Shown: piece by piece, positions 17,901 through 26,007 of the stretch
Position numbering within the stretch: position 1 is the first letter of the stretch
How the letters are laid out: every line of letters begins with the position of its first letter
Source: Alphaproteobacteria bacterium
GTDB lineage: Bacteria > Myxococcota_A > UBA796 > GCA-2862545
DNA length: 64,000 nt
Reading direction: 5' to 3'
Assembly: GCA_020632925.1 (NCBI GenBank)
Contig: JACKER010000014.1
Coordinates: forward strand, 124,001-188,000
Program-made: the position numbers and the translations under genes
Notes under the pieces: model-generated
What the model was told of the DNA's origin: nothing
What the model saw: the letters and a program-made list of their open reading frames with translations, nothing else
Databases searched by the model: none

Positions 17901-19565
17901 TGGTCCTTCCCCGACCTGCGCTCGTCCTTCCTGAAGACGGAGGTCGAGGACGGCGAGCGGCACCTGCTGGGGCGCTGGGAGGTCACCGACGGCGGCCGCT
18001 GGATCGCGAGCACCGACGACACGTGGTCCGACGAGGGCCCGTTCGACGTGACGACGCTGACCGCCGGAGAAGCGCCTCCACCGGGCGGGGCGCCGGAGGG
18101 CGAGGTGACGGTCACGGACACGGCGCTGCACCGTGACTGGTTGCGCGCGTTGGTGGCGGCTGCCGAGGAGCACGGCACGCGGGAGACGCTGCCCGACGGT
18201 GCGGCGGATGTCCTCGCCGAGGGCACCGGCCTGTCGCGGGCTGCGGCGGTGCTGGTGCTGGCGGCGGCCCCCGATCTGGGCCGGTGGCAGTCCGACTTCC
18301 TCGGCGCCGAGTTGCGCGAGCGCCTCGGCCTGAAGAAGAACGAGGCCGAGTTGGCCCGCAACGAGCTCACCAGGCTGGGCACCGAGAAGCTGGCGGAGCT
18401 CCTCGCGGAGGCGGCGCCCGCCGATCCGGGGCGCCTGTGGTCGGCCGAGGTCGCGGAGGACCTCGCGCGGGCCTTCGTGGCTCGCTTCGGACGCCGACTC
18501 GCCATCCCGCCGGAGCTGCGCGCCGCCGCGAAGAAGTCGCTCGACGGGGACGCGGCGCTGGACTGGCTGGCCGCCCCCGATGCGGCCGAGCTGTGGACGA
18601 AGGATCGCGCCTACTCGCTCGACGACGACGGCGACGTGGTCGTGGCGGAGGGAGACGCGCTGACCCTCGAGGAGATCGGCACGGTCCAGGAGCTCCTGCC
18701 CTGGCTGATGCAGCAGGTCCCGAGCGGTGATCCGCTGCTGGCCAACGCGCTCCGCCTGGCCACGCTGGTCGAGCAGCGCACGGCGCACCCCGGGCTGATG
18801 GTCGAGGCGGGGTACGGCTGGGCCTCGTCGGCGCGCAAGGCGAAGAGCCTGTTCGACGCGATGGGCGGCGAGCTGGTGGAGCGCACCGGGGACGACGGCT
18901 GGGCCCGGCGCGACCTCGGCGGGCTGGTCGTGATGCAGAACGACGAGAGCCTCAAGGCCGTGGTGCGCACGGGTCGCTTCGACGAGGACCACCTCCGGAC
19001 CCTCTGGCAGCTCGCGGAGGCGCTGGACGACGAAGACCTCAGGCACAGCGCCCACGTCATGTCCCTCCTCGGCACGGGTCGTTCGAGGGCGACGATGGAG
19101 CGGATGCAGACCTCCCCGGTGCCGGAGGGTGGGCACGAGTGCGATCCGCGCGCGTCCGCGCCCGAGCTCGTGGCGTCGGTGCGGTCCTCGCTGAAGCTGT
19201 CTGAGGCGGGCGCCTGCTTCTTCCTGCAGCTGCTCGCGCTGCCCGCTCCCACCAAGAAGGCGATCCAGGCGTGGAACGGGTGGAGCGCCAAGGTGTACGC
19301 GACGGCCACGGCCGAGCTGGTCGCCGCGGAGCTGGTGCTGGAGGCGAAGCGCGCCCGGGCGGGACGCGATCACTTCCTGCCGGGGCCCTGGGTGGACGCG
19401 CCGATCCCGTGGGAGCGGTGGAAGGGCCCGCTGCTCGACGCGAGGGAGCAGAAGTCGGACGTGGTCTTGCCACGCGTGCGAGCGGTGGTCTTCGATCCGC
19501 CGCACGTGCTGTTCGCCACCGCCTGGAAGCGGTACGCGGACGGCGATCGCCCGCGGTTCCGCTAG
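14958..19565 (+). CDS. Large multidomain protein related to actinobacterial 'DNA-binding proteins' of MoxR-linked loci
   Basis: 1535 residues, soluble. The N-terminus (DARTYRHPAIAGRAVVRVVP, then a PWWTLVHEPRHA segment) and C-terminus (LQLLALPAPTKKAIQAWNGW...VLEAKRARAGRDHFLPG) resemble very long Streptomyces proteins annotated only as DNA-binding that I recall beside MoxR-like AAA ATPase genes; this is memory of the family, not a search. Residues about 100-540 are helical and repeat-like. Residues 555-780 are rich in short Trp/Gly beta strands (LGPDGSRLTVIDLRLP, WIGGQLLVAW, DGERFWRRVDGRFLVLDP) and may form a beta-propeller. Residues 1060-1535 are helical with a Lys/Arg-rich end. No ATPase motif. 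A strong hairpin follows 64 bases downstream. Confidence 0.75.
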   Translation: MESRAVLEAGGILADAESAPPDLPVDGVDARTYRHPAIAGRAVVRVVPRSLDAGADTWMATFGFALDRVGEDLGVQRRRTLGFPWWTLVHEPRHAALVLEQQPAFRKARRLAASKPGHAKDALTEIAKVFERRAPAVLPTFWEEAGRAFVDLGNPKMAATCFDKGRAAEATFGLSVDQERLGDVFLEFALAGAVTVKSLQAWAKQLSSSVGAAQAWDRFRTLAVRRTLGGMPPWASFAKDLAGLAKSAGRDVEVERRSWLAEILGAPALDRATPTFWKEHYGALAELARHDPEVRRRWLSRFPRAGASSWSDVDESFADAWLGELHRAGVLEGAWTDPEVDPARWLKALLDWAPDAYGPALSLARVVGARMAREGRVFQVDERCDVDVIDLLLELGVEVKRDEEEAWWDVRDWARGEPVPAVLGLPAEHRPRDPARIAAHPTFGPSLISAASGAVGDDGFERATATSPVMAEVRRKALHSWLERATTRALPDTDSVVDDVVDLSVQRLRDEPEIWAGLQGLDVARSLAASWRGGLVAELGWAAFDEAVEELGTEDLKVHGPWPYTVLFNPRKAIVLGPDGSRLTVIDLRLPKDVEPTGVRWIGGQLLVAWRASGEGKAVWSSDWRQPFPADVSWWDNGDNEVADLGDGTFFLGVRPFAVGEQAWPEDEHFLHDGERFWRRVDGRFLVLDPRTGRTTQGPPPSFFADIDPDGLNTALLRFVPGRGPWALRKVGERSETLDGLVWDGEALVDFLVVLPGDTRARGVLESWRDLTMYAPEGYETDEQPEDEEHPVPPVDRWHWFTPRDPAGSEALRGADTELARAVMEALRSAEDPLVALADAFPAITHPRLRQGVVATVQRALEVERNLRDFLEERGEAPTVEPGGATIASIVAAFGMAAAGRGYWDADHDPLVSMAADAAFLAGDAESAGGMDLDWPAFGRWIRGAGHALARPGLSERHREHLLAFLRAWVELPDLVVRRASWSFPDLRSSFLKTEVEDGERHLLGRWEVTDGGRWIASTDDTWSDEGPFDVTTLTAGEAPPPGGAPEGEVTVTDTALHRDWLRALVAAAEEHGTRETLPDGAADVLAEGTGLSRAAAVLVLAAAPDLGRWQSDFLGAELRERLGLKKNEAELARNELTRLGTEKLAELLAEAAPADPGRLWSAEVAEDLARAFVARFGRRLAIPPELRAAAKKSLDGDAALDWLAAPDAAELWTKDRAYSLDDDGDVVVAEGDALTLEEIGTVQELLPWLMQQVPSGDPLLANALRLATLVEQRTAHPGLMVEAGYGWASSARKAKSLFDAMGGELVERTGDDGWARRDLGGLVVMQNDESLKAVVRTGRFDEDHLRTLWQLAEALDDEDLRHSAHVMSLLGTGRSRATMERMQTSPVPEGGHECDPRASAPELVASVRSSLKLSEAGACFFLQLLALPAPTKKAIQAWNGWSAKVYATATAELVAAELVLEAKRARAGRDHFLPGPWVDAPIPWERWKGPLLDAREQKSDVVLPRVRAVVFDPPHVLFATAWKRYADGDRPRFR

Positions 19566-19629
19566 CCGGGAGGCGTGCGGCCCGAAGGGGCGTGGTACCG
19601 CCCGCGCTCGGGGGCGGCGGGGGGAGAAA

Positions 19630-19667
19630 GAAGCACCGACCGAAATACCCCCCCCGGTCGGTGCTTC
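19630..19667. terminator. 13-bp perfect inverted repeat, likely terminator hairpin
   Basis: GAAGCACCGACCG (19630-19642) and its exact complement (19655-19667) flank a 12-base loop that holds a run of eight C. It lies 64 bases after the stop of the 1535-residue gene and 106 before the next start. No T-run follows, so it may be an intrinsic-like terminator for a GC-rich host, an mRNA 3' end stabiliser or a protein-binding palindrome. Confidence 0.6.
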
Positions 19668-19773
19668 CGAGGGGCGCCAGGCCCCCGCTCGAAGAGTAAC
19701 GCAGGTGGTCCCGAATGGGAATCTCGATCCGGGTCGGATCGCGGCCGAAGCGCTCTTGGGGCATGATGGCGCC

Positions 19774-20904
19774 ATGGATCCGATGGACCTCAGAGACGCG
19801 GCGCGGGCGCGCGGGTGCGATGTGAACGGCGAGGCATCGGCGTGGCTCGCCGCCGTGGAGCAGGCTGCAGCGGCGCATCCCGAGGACGCCGGTTGGGCGG
19901 GCTTGATCCTGGCGTTCGACGACGAAGGGGCGGTGCGCTCCGAGACCCCCGTCGTCGTGGCCGGGGTGCGGCGGGAACGGCTGGTGCGCTTCGACGCGCT
20001 CTCGAGCACCTGGACCGGCACGCGAGCGGCGGACGGGGCGACGGTGCTGGTGCGCGCGCCCCGCGACGGGCTGAGTCCCGCGGCGCGCCGCGTGCTGGAC
20101 CGGGAGCTGACGCGGGTGGCGGGGGTGGCCGGCGCGACCCTCGTCGACGGGGCTGCCGTGCTGGTGGCGACCGGCTGGCCTGCCAGCGCGGTCAGAGGGG
20201 AGGCGGTGGCGCGCGTGGTGGGCGACACGCTCGTCGGCCTCGACCGGTTCCGGGCAGCGCTCGGCTCCCTGCCGGCCATCGCCGAGGACGAGCTGCGCTG
20301 GGTGGACGGTCGGATCCGCCTGTGCGCGCTGTCGATGTCGCACGAGGACCCTGGTCCGCGCATCGTGCTGCGGCTGATCGACCCCGACGACACCGACGAG
20401 CTCTCCGTGGCGCTGCGGGGGACGGCGGAGGCCGGCGGGACGTCCGCCGACCTGGCAGGGGTGCTCCGCGATCACCTCGTGCAACGCCTCGTGGCCCGCC
20501 GGCACGACCTCGCCGAGCGCTGGCGCGCCGGGCGGCGGCGGTGGACCGAGGGCCGACTGCTGCACGCCGTGAGGAGGCTCCAGGCCGCGATGCCTCCACC
20601 CACGGGCCGTGGCGCCCTGGGGGTCGACCTGGAGGGCCGGATCCTCGTCCTCGGCTCGGATCCGGTGGCGGTCCACGTCGGCGCGGACGACGAGCGCGAG
20701 GTCGTCTGGGATGTGGGGGGCGGGCTTCGCCCGGCGGGCGCTCGGCGCGTGCTGCGGCTGAGAGCCAGCGCCATGCCCAACCCGACGCTGGACGCGCGCG
20801 TCGGCGGCACGCCCGGCCACGTGGACGCCGTGTGCCGCTGGCTCGGGGCCAGTATCGACCTGCGGACCCTCACGCTGCTGCTGGAGCACGGGGTCGGCGC
20901 GTGA
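19774..20904 (+). CDS. Hypothetical protein, possible degenerate kinase-like fold
   Basis: 376 residues; start chosen at ATG 19774 (in-frame ATG 19783 is the alternative). I do not recognise the family. Residues 70-150 are laid out like the N-lobe of a protein kinase (RLVRFDALSSTWTGTRAADGATVLVRAPR...REL), but there is no glycine loop, catalytic Lys or HRD/DFG, so at best this is a pseudokinase; that is inference from pattern only. The rest is Arg/Leu/Ala-rich. The stop overlaps the next gene by four bases, so the two are probably translated together and act in one complex, perhaps with the large protein upstream. Confidence 0.6.
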   Translation: MDPMDLRDAARARGCDVNGEASAWLAAVEQAAAAHPEDAGWAGLILAFDDEGAVRSETPVVVAGVRRERLVRFDALSSTWTGTRAADGATVLVRAPRDGLSPAARRVLDRELTRVAGVAGATLVDGAAVLVATGWPASAVRGEAVARVVGDTLVGLDRFRAALGSLPAIAEDELRWVDGRIRLCALSMSHEDPGPRIVLRLIDPDDTDELSVALRGTAEAGGTSADLAGVLRDHLVQRLVARRHDLAERWRAGRRRWTEGRLLHAVRRLQAAMPPPTGRGALGVDLEGRILVLGSDPVAVHVGADDEREVVWDVGGGLRPAGARRVLRLRASAMPNPTLDARVGGTPGHVDAVCRWLGASIDLRTLTLLLEHGVGA

Positions 20905-21788
20905 GCGTACCGGACGGCTGGCAGGTCCTCGCCGACTGTCCGCATTGCCGCGTCGAGGCGGCGATCGTCGAGTGGATGGATCCGCTCCACCCGCCGTGCA
21001 CGCGGGGGCTCCCCGCCGAGCTGCGGTGCCGGTGTTGCGGCTACGAGCGGCGAACCGACGCCGACGGCACCTGGGTCGACGTGCGGGCTCCGAGCGATCT
21101 GCGGGACGAAGCGCGGGCACGGGCGGCGCTCGCCCGCTGGTCCGAGGAGGAGGGAGAGTCCGACCCGGAGGTGTTCTGCGTCGCGAACCTCGGAGGCAGC
21201 GAGGCGCTCGTGGTCGCCCTGTTGGTCGCCGGCGAGCCCGTGCCCACGACCTTCGACGTGATCGCCTTCCTCTTCCCGACGGGCGGCGGCGGAGGCGGCG
21301 GCGCGGGGCGCCCCCTGGAGCTGGAGCACCAGCTTCCACGCGTGACCGATGGGTGGACCGACGAGGTCGAGGTGATCCCGGAGGTGCCCGAGCAGCCCAT
21401 GGATCCGCGGACACCCGCGCGGGTGCTCGTCAGCGTGATGGTGGCCGATGGCACGCTGCGCGCCGCTGAGCGGGCCTTCGTGGTGGCGTTCCTCGAGCGG
21501 GAGGGGCTCGCCGCGATGACCCCGGACGACCTCCGCGTGTGGCGCGCCGCAGAGCTGGGTCCGCCGCCCCCGCCCGACCTGCGCGACCGCTTGTTGGAGG
21601 CGGCCGTCCACCTGATGCACCTCGACCGTCAGCGGGAGGGCAGCGAGTGGCGCGTGATCCGTGCGTTCGCGAAGGCCTGGGGCGTGCCCGACGAGCGACT
21701 GCGAGCCTGGGACCAGGGGTACGACCGGAAGTACACCAGCGCCATGACGAGGCTCGGCCTGCTCATCCACCGCATCCTGCGCGGGTGA
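20901..21788 (+). CDS. Zinc-ribbon plus TerB-like domain protein
   Basis: 295 residues, GTG start overlapping the previous stop (GTGA). An N-terminal zinc ribbon has CPHC near residue 13 and CRCCG near residue 43. A Gly-rich linker (seven consecutive Gly near residue 133) follows, then a C-terminal TerB-like helical domain at about 165-290 (VLVSVMVADGTLRAAERAFV...FLEREGL). TerB domains occur in tellurite-resistance and in membrane-linked stress or conflict complexes. Probable interaction partner of the preceding gene product. The stop lies 3 bases from the convergent rnhB stop. Confidence 0.7.
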   Translation: MSVPDGWQVLADCPHCRVEAAIVEWMDPLHPPCTRGLPAELRCRCCGYERRTDADGTWVDVRAPSDLRDEARARAALARWSEEEGESDPEVFCVANLGGSEALVVALLVAGEPVPTTFDVIAFLFPTGGGGGGGAGRPLELEHQLPRVTDGWTDEVEVIPEVPEQPMDPRTPARVLVSVMVADGTLRAAERAFVVAFLEREGLAAMTPDDLRVWRAAELGPPPPPDLRDRLLEAAVHLMHLDRQREGSEWRVIRAFAKAWGVPDERLRAWDQGYDRKYTSAMTRLGLLIHRILRG

Positions 21789-21791
21789 GCG

Positions 21792-22421
21792 TCAGAACAG
21801 GGAGGTCTGGGCTCGCTCGCTGACGGTGGACCACCGGGTGCGCACGAAGGAGGGCCAGGGCTCGCCCTTGCGGGCCCAGTCGTCCAGCCAGGCGCGGGTC
21901 TTCGGGTCCGACGGATACCCCGACCCCAGGTCGCCCCAGGTCGGGCGGAGCTCGTCCAGGAGCTCGTCGCGCAGCGTCTTGGCGAAGATCGACGCCGCCC
22001 CCACGACCGCCCAGGTGGCGTCGGCCTTGGGCGCCATGGTGAACGTGGGACGCAGGTCGTCCGGGAGCTGCTCGAGGATGCGCGCCTGGATCCTGGGCAG
22101 GGCGGAGGGGTGGCCCAGCGCGTCCACGAACACGTGGTCGGGACGGGAGGCGACCACGATGTCCACGATGGCCGCCTCCTCGAGCGTGTTGATGTTGCCG
22201 TCGTCGATCTGGCGGGGCGCGACCCGCCGCAGCTGGACCTCGCCCAGCGCCCGAAGGCGCGTCCGCGCGTCCACGCGCTTGGCGTGGGTCAGGGCCTTGC
22301 TGTCCGCGGCGCCGGCGGCGCGCAGCACCACCTCGTCCGGCGTGATCGCCAGGAACCCGGCCACCACCAGATCGCCGAACACGCAGCCGCGTCCGGCCTC
22401 GTCGATGCCGAGGACCCTCAT
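21792..22421 (-). CDS. rnhB: Ribonuclease HII, archaeal-like
   Basis: 209 residues. Cleaves the RNA strand of RNA-DNA hybrids and single ribonucleotides in DNA. GIDEAGRG at the N-terminus holds the first two catalytic acids (D6, E7); DSKALT is the usual DSK motif; FVDALG and GSGYPSDPKTRAWL supply the remaining acids. The GSGYPSDPKT motif is more typical of archaeal RNase HII than of the standard bacterial form. ATG 22421 overlaps the stop of the upstream HEAT gene (ATGA), so the two form an operon. Confidence 0.92.
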   Translation of the reverse strand: MRVLGIDEAGRGCVFGDLVVAGFLAITPDEVVLRAAGAADSKALTHAKRVDARTRLRALGEVQLRRVAPRQIDDGNINTLEEAAIVDIVVASRPDHVFVDALGHPSALPRIQARILEQLPDDLRPTFTMAPKADATWAVVGAASIFAKTLRDELLDELRPTWGDLGSGYPSDPKTRAWLDDWARKGEPWPSFVRTRWSTVSERAQTSLF

Positions 22422-23728
22422 CGGGCGAGCGAACGATCGATGGCGTCGCGCAGCGAGGCGTCGCCGCGCCCGCGGGTGAGCGCGTCTCGGGCGAGGTCCG
22501 CGCGCCCGGTGCGCCGTCCCAGGGAGGCGATGGCCTCCACGGTCGCCAGCTTCACGTCCTGGTCGGGGTCGGAGAGCAGCTGCGCCAGGGGAGGGACCAG
22601 GGAGGCCGGGCCGATCGCGCCGAGGGCGATGGCCGCCGCGGCGCGCACCCGGGCGTCCGGATCGCGCAGCAGGCCGCGGATCGGCGTCACGTGGGTTCCG
22701 CGGCCGTGCAGGGGCGCCGCCAGCAGCAGGCCCCGCGTCAGCGCCACGTCGCGCTCCACGCCCTGGGACACGCCAGACGAGAGGTGCGCGTGCAGCAGGT
22801 CGGACCACTCGGCACCGCGGTCGGGGGAGCCCGGCGCCGGATCCGCGCGCAGGACGGCCAACACCGCCTCACGGTCGGCGGCGGACACCATGCCGAGGAG
22901 GCGGACGAGCGCGCGGGTCTCGGTCGGCAGCGCCGCCGGCAGCGGAGCCGCCTGTCCGTCCCAGGGGGGCGGCGCGGGCTCGGGCGTGGGAACGTCCACG
23001 CGGCGCCACGGGGTCGCCGGAGACTCGGACGGTGTCGCCACGGGCACCAGGGAGGTCGGGTCCGGGGCCCACAGGGGCGCCTTGGCCTCGACGGCGGGGG
23101 GAGCTTCACCGGGCGCGGTGGGGGTGGGCGCCGCCGCCGGCACGGTCCTGCCGTCCTCGGTCCACCACGAGGTGCGGGTCCCGCGCGGGATGGCGCCGCC
23201 GATGCGCTCGATCGCCTCCTGGACGGCCGCCCGGACCTCGGCGCTCGGGTCGCCCGACAGCCGCGACAGCTCCATCTTGACCGCCGGACCACCGATGTGG
23301 CCCAGGAGGCGCACGGCGCGCTCCCGCACCCGGGCGTCCGCGTGCTGGAGCGACCGGCGGGCGGTCGCCATCCCCGCCTGGTCGACCCAGAGGATGAGGT
23401 GGTCGAGGGCTTGCGCGACGATCTCGGCGTCCGGCCCGTCGGCGGCGTCGCGGATGGCCGAGATGCCCAGCTCGTGCGCCTCCACGGCGTGACGGAACGC
23501 CAGCTCGCGCACCGCGGCGTCGGGGTCGCGCACCAGCTGCTGCACGATGGGCAGCCCATCCTTGCGTCCCAGGACCGAGGCCACGCGCAGCGCGCCCAGC
23601 CGCTGCTCCGCCGACCCCGTCTTGGCGCGCTCGAGCGCCGTGAACTGCAGCTTCCGCCGCGTCCAGGACAGGTCGACCGGCTCGGTCGTGCCCTTCGCCA
23701 GCTGTTCGTAGATGTCGTCGATGTCCAT
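22418..23728 (-). CDS. HEAT-repeat protein
   Basis: 436 residues, soluble. An N-terminal array of HEAT-like repeats at about 30-180 (DPDAAVRELAFRHAVEA, HADARVRERAVRLLGHIGG, DPSAEVRAAVQEAIERIGG) is separated by a long Pro/Ala-rich linker (about 185-265) from a second group at about 345-420 (DPDARVRAAAAIALGAIGP, DPDQDVKLATVEAIASLG). Such scaffolds bind proteins or, in PBS-lyase-type relatives, tetrapyrroles. No enzyme domain. It is translationally coupled to rnhB downstream, but a functional link to RNase HII is unproven. ATG 23728, divergent from the GYF/SH3 gene. Confidence 0.85.
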   Translation of the reverse strand: MDIDDIYEQLAKGTTEPVDLSWTRRKLQFTALERAKTGSAEQRLGALRVASVLGRKDGLPIVQQLVRDPDAAVRELAFRHAVEAHELGISAIRDAADGPDAEIVAQALDHLILWVDQAGMATARRSLQHADARVRERAVRLLGHIGGPAVKMELSRLSGDPSAEVRAAVQEAIERIGGAIPRGTRTSWWTEDGRTVPAAAPTPTAPGEAPPAVEAKAPLWAPDPTSLVPVATPSESPATPWRRVDVPTPEPAPPPWDGQAAPLPAALPTETRALVRLLGMVSAADREAVLAVLRADPAPGSPDRGAEWSDLLHAHLSSGVSQGVERDVALTRGLLLAAPLHGRGTHVTPIRGLLRDPDARVRAAAAIALGAIGPASLVPPLAQLLSDPDQDVKLATVEAIASLGRRTGRADLARDALTRGRGDASLRDAIDRSLAR

Positions 23729-23845
23729 GTCGCGAGTCTACTCCCTGCCGGCGTGGACCGTAGAGGATTGGTCAAAGGGGCGGCCCGACCCGTGCGTGGA
23801 CCGGCCATCCGGGGCAGGCTGGGGCCTCGGACCGGAGTCGACCCG

Positions 23846-24916
23846 ATGAGCCAGTGGCACGTCACCCAGGGTGACAACCAGTTCGCCGTGGACGGCGGTC
23901 TCGGCGCGCTCGAGGCGATGGCCCGGCGCGGTGGTCTCGGTCCGGGCGACATGATCCAGCCGCCCGGCACCTCCGACTGGATGTACGCGTCCGAGGTCCC
24001 CGAGCTCAAGCAGATCTTCGACGCGCGGTACGACGACGACGACGACAACCGGGGCTCCAACGCTGCGATGTTGGCCGTCGGGGGCGTGGTCGCCGCGGTC
24101 CTGCTCGGCATCCTGGTCATCGGCGGCGGCATCTCGGTGTACCTGATGTCCCAGATGTCCGGCGGCACGGCGGCCCTGGTGGGCGAGGGCGGCCTGTCGT
24201 ACTCCGAGATGATCGTGACGGCGGCCGGCGCCGGTCTTCGCGCCGAGCCCTCGGAGAAGGCGTCCGTGCTCACCACGGTGACGAAGGACGACACGCTCCA
24301 GCTGCTCGCCAAGCGCGGCGGGTTCTACAAGGCGCGCACCCGGGGCGGCGCCGAGGGCTGGATCGCGATCGACCAGGTGATCCCGCTGTACCAGCTCGGT
24401 GGCGCCGAGGTCCGCGAGGAGTTCGACCCGCTGTACAACCCCGATCGGTACGTCGAGGTGGCGAACGCTCGCTGGATGCAGCTCCCCGCCGATCACCCGA
24501 CCGCAGGGAAGTTCCTCTCCAACCGGACGATCTTCGAGTTCATGATGTCGAACTCGTCACGGTACCCGATGACCGACCTCCGCCTGGTCGCGACCATCAA
24601 GGACGCCCAGGGGCACGAGCTCGAGAAGGTGGAGATCCCCATCGAGGGCATGATCCCCGGCAGCGGGTCCACCATGGTGGGCACGCTCGCAGCCGAGGAG
24701 GCCGGCCGGAAGCGGAAGCCGGACGCGCCGCCGCCGCGTGTCCTGACCACGGCGACCTTCGAGGAGATGGCCGCCTCCGACCCCGAGCTGCAGATGCGCT
24801 GGACCGGGGGCGTCGAGGTCGAGATGAAGACCGCGGAGTTCAGCGCCGCCCAGATCGACGTCGTCGAGCTCCGCGCGGTGCCCGACGCGGTCGCGTCGAA
24901 GTCCGTCTCCCGCTGA
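23846..24916 (+). CDS. GYF_2-TM-SH3b membrane protein
   Basis: 356 residues from ATG 23846; the open frame upstream is a shadow. Residues 1-55 look like a GYF_2 domain (W-HV...G..GALEAMARRGGLGPGD...W..A.EVPEL). An acidic DDDDD patch precedes one membrane helix at about 72-96. Residues 112-178 are a bacterial SH3 domain (AGLRAEPSEKASVLTTVTKDD...GGAEGWIA), predicted outside the cytoplasm; residues 185-350 form an unknown beta-rich domain. The topology suggests a single-pass protein that links a cytoplasmic Pro-rich ligand to the cell wall. Its stop lies 4 bases from the convergent kinase stop. Confidence 0.78.
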   Translation: MSQWHVTQGDNQFAVDGGLGALEAMARRGGLGPGDMIQPPGTSDWMYASEVPELKQIFDARYDDDDDNRGSNAAMLAVGGVVAAVLLGILVIGGGISVYLMSQMSGGTAALVGEGGLSYSEMIVTAAGAGLRAEPSEKASVLTTVTKDDTLQLLAKRGGFYKARTRGGAEGWIAIDQVIPLYQLGGAEVREEFDPLYNPDRYVEVANARWMQLPADHPTAGKFLSNRTIFEFMMSNSSRYPMTDLRLVATIKDAQGHELEKVEIPIEGMIPGSGSTMVGTLAAEEAGRKRKPDAPPPRVLTTATFEEMAASDPELQMRWTGGVEVEMKTAEFSAAQIDVVELRAVPDAVASKSVSR

Positions 24917-24920
24917 ACGG

Positions 24921-25931
24921 CTACAGGACGAAGACCACCGCGCTGCCGAGCAGCATCCCGACCGCGGGGATGGCCGCCAGGGCGAGGAGTGTGGACAGCT
25001 CGAGCCCGTCGCCGTAGGTCGGGGTGCTCGGCGTGACCCCGTCTCCGCCGCTGACGGTGTTGCCCTCGACGAGCAGCTCCAGCACGTCGTCCAGGGCGCC
25101 GAGCACCTCCTCGCAGGTCTCGGGTCGCTGGGCCGGAGAGGGCTGGAGCATGCGCACGACCAGGACGTAGAGCTCCTCGGGCAGCCCCACCACGAACTCG
25201 CGCGGATCGCGGAAGCGGCCCTCGCGCTGGGCCTGCATCGTCGCGAGCGAGGACATCCCGGAGAACGGGGCGATGCCCGTCAGCAGCTCGTACAGCAGGC
25301 AGCCGAGGGAGTAGATGTCGGCCCGCGAGTCCACCGAGGTCGCGTCACGGACCTGCTCCGGGGCGGCGTACCCGGTGGTCCCCAGGCCCGTGTTCACGGT
25401 GGTCAGGCCCCCGAAGCGCCCGACCTCGCCGGACAACGCCTTCGCCAGCCCGAAGTCCGTGATCCGCGCCACCAGCCGCGATCGCCCTGACGACAGGTCA
25501 CCCTCGAGCAGGATGTTGCTGGGCTTGAGGTCACGGTGGATCACGTCGTGCTCGTGCGCGAACGAGCAGCCCGCGACGACCCCGCGGAACACGCGCAGTC
25601 GGGTCGCGAGATCCTCGGGCGCGTCGGTGTGCAGCCACCGCTCGAGCGAGGGGCCGTCGACGAGGTCGCTGACCAGGCCCGGCTGCCCGTCCACGTCGAC
25701 GATCTCCGAGGCGCACACGATGTTCGGGTGTCGCAGGCGGTTGCCGAGCAACACCTCCTGCTCGATCCGGACGCGCTTGCGCGAGTCGACGTGATCGAAG
25801 ACCTTGAGCGCCCTGCGCGTCTCGTCGCGCGCGTCCTCCACGCGATAGACGGCTCCGTTCGCTCCGATCCCGATCATGTCGAGGACCATGAACGGTCCGA
25901 TCATCCGGCCTCGTTCCAGCGGCGCCACCAT
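24921..25931 (-). CDS. Tail-anchored Ser/Thr protein kinase
   Basis: 336 residues; ATG 25931 is preceded by GAGGAG. A complete eukaryotic-like kinase domain spans 12-280: glycine loop IGIGANGAVY, catalytic K43, VIHRDLKPSNILL loop, DFG, and APEQ in the activation segment. A Ser/Thr/Gly-rich linker leads to a C-terminal membrane stretch at about 312-336, which ends the protein, so it is tail-anchored with the kinase in the cytoplasm and no extracellular sensor. Divergent from the degenerate histidine kinase by 76 bases, which suggests the pair may be co-regulated. Confidence 0.92.
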   Translation of the reverse strand: MVAPLERGRMIGPFMVLDMIGIGANGAVYRVEDARDETRRALKVFDHVDSRKRVRIEQEVLLGNRLRHPNIVCASEIVDVDGQPGLVSDLVDGPSLERWLHTDAPEDLATRLRVFRGVVAGCSFAHEHDVIHRDLKPSNILLEGDLSSGRSRLVARITDFGLAKALSGEVGRFGGLTTVNTGLGTTGYAAPEQVRDATSVDSRADIYSLGCLLYELLTGIAPFSGMSSLATMQAQREGRFRDPREFVVGLPEELYVLVVRMLQPSPAQRPETCEEVLGALDDVLELLVEGNTVSGGDGVTPSTPTYGDGLELSTLLALAAIPAVGMLLGSAVVFVL

Positions 25932-26007
25932 CCCACTCCTCGACAATCGGTCCGACCGTTGGCATCGTACCGGTGCCGAGAGGTTCGAGGAAGTCGGAGC
26001 GCGCGGG

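Noticed and set aside
19630..19667. Considered as a CRISPR or transposon end
   Set aside because: There is only one inverted repeat, no spaced direct repeats and no transposase gene; a terminator or stabilising hairpin fits better.
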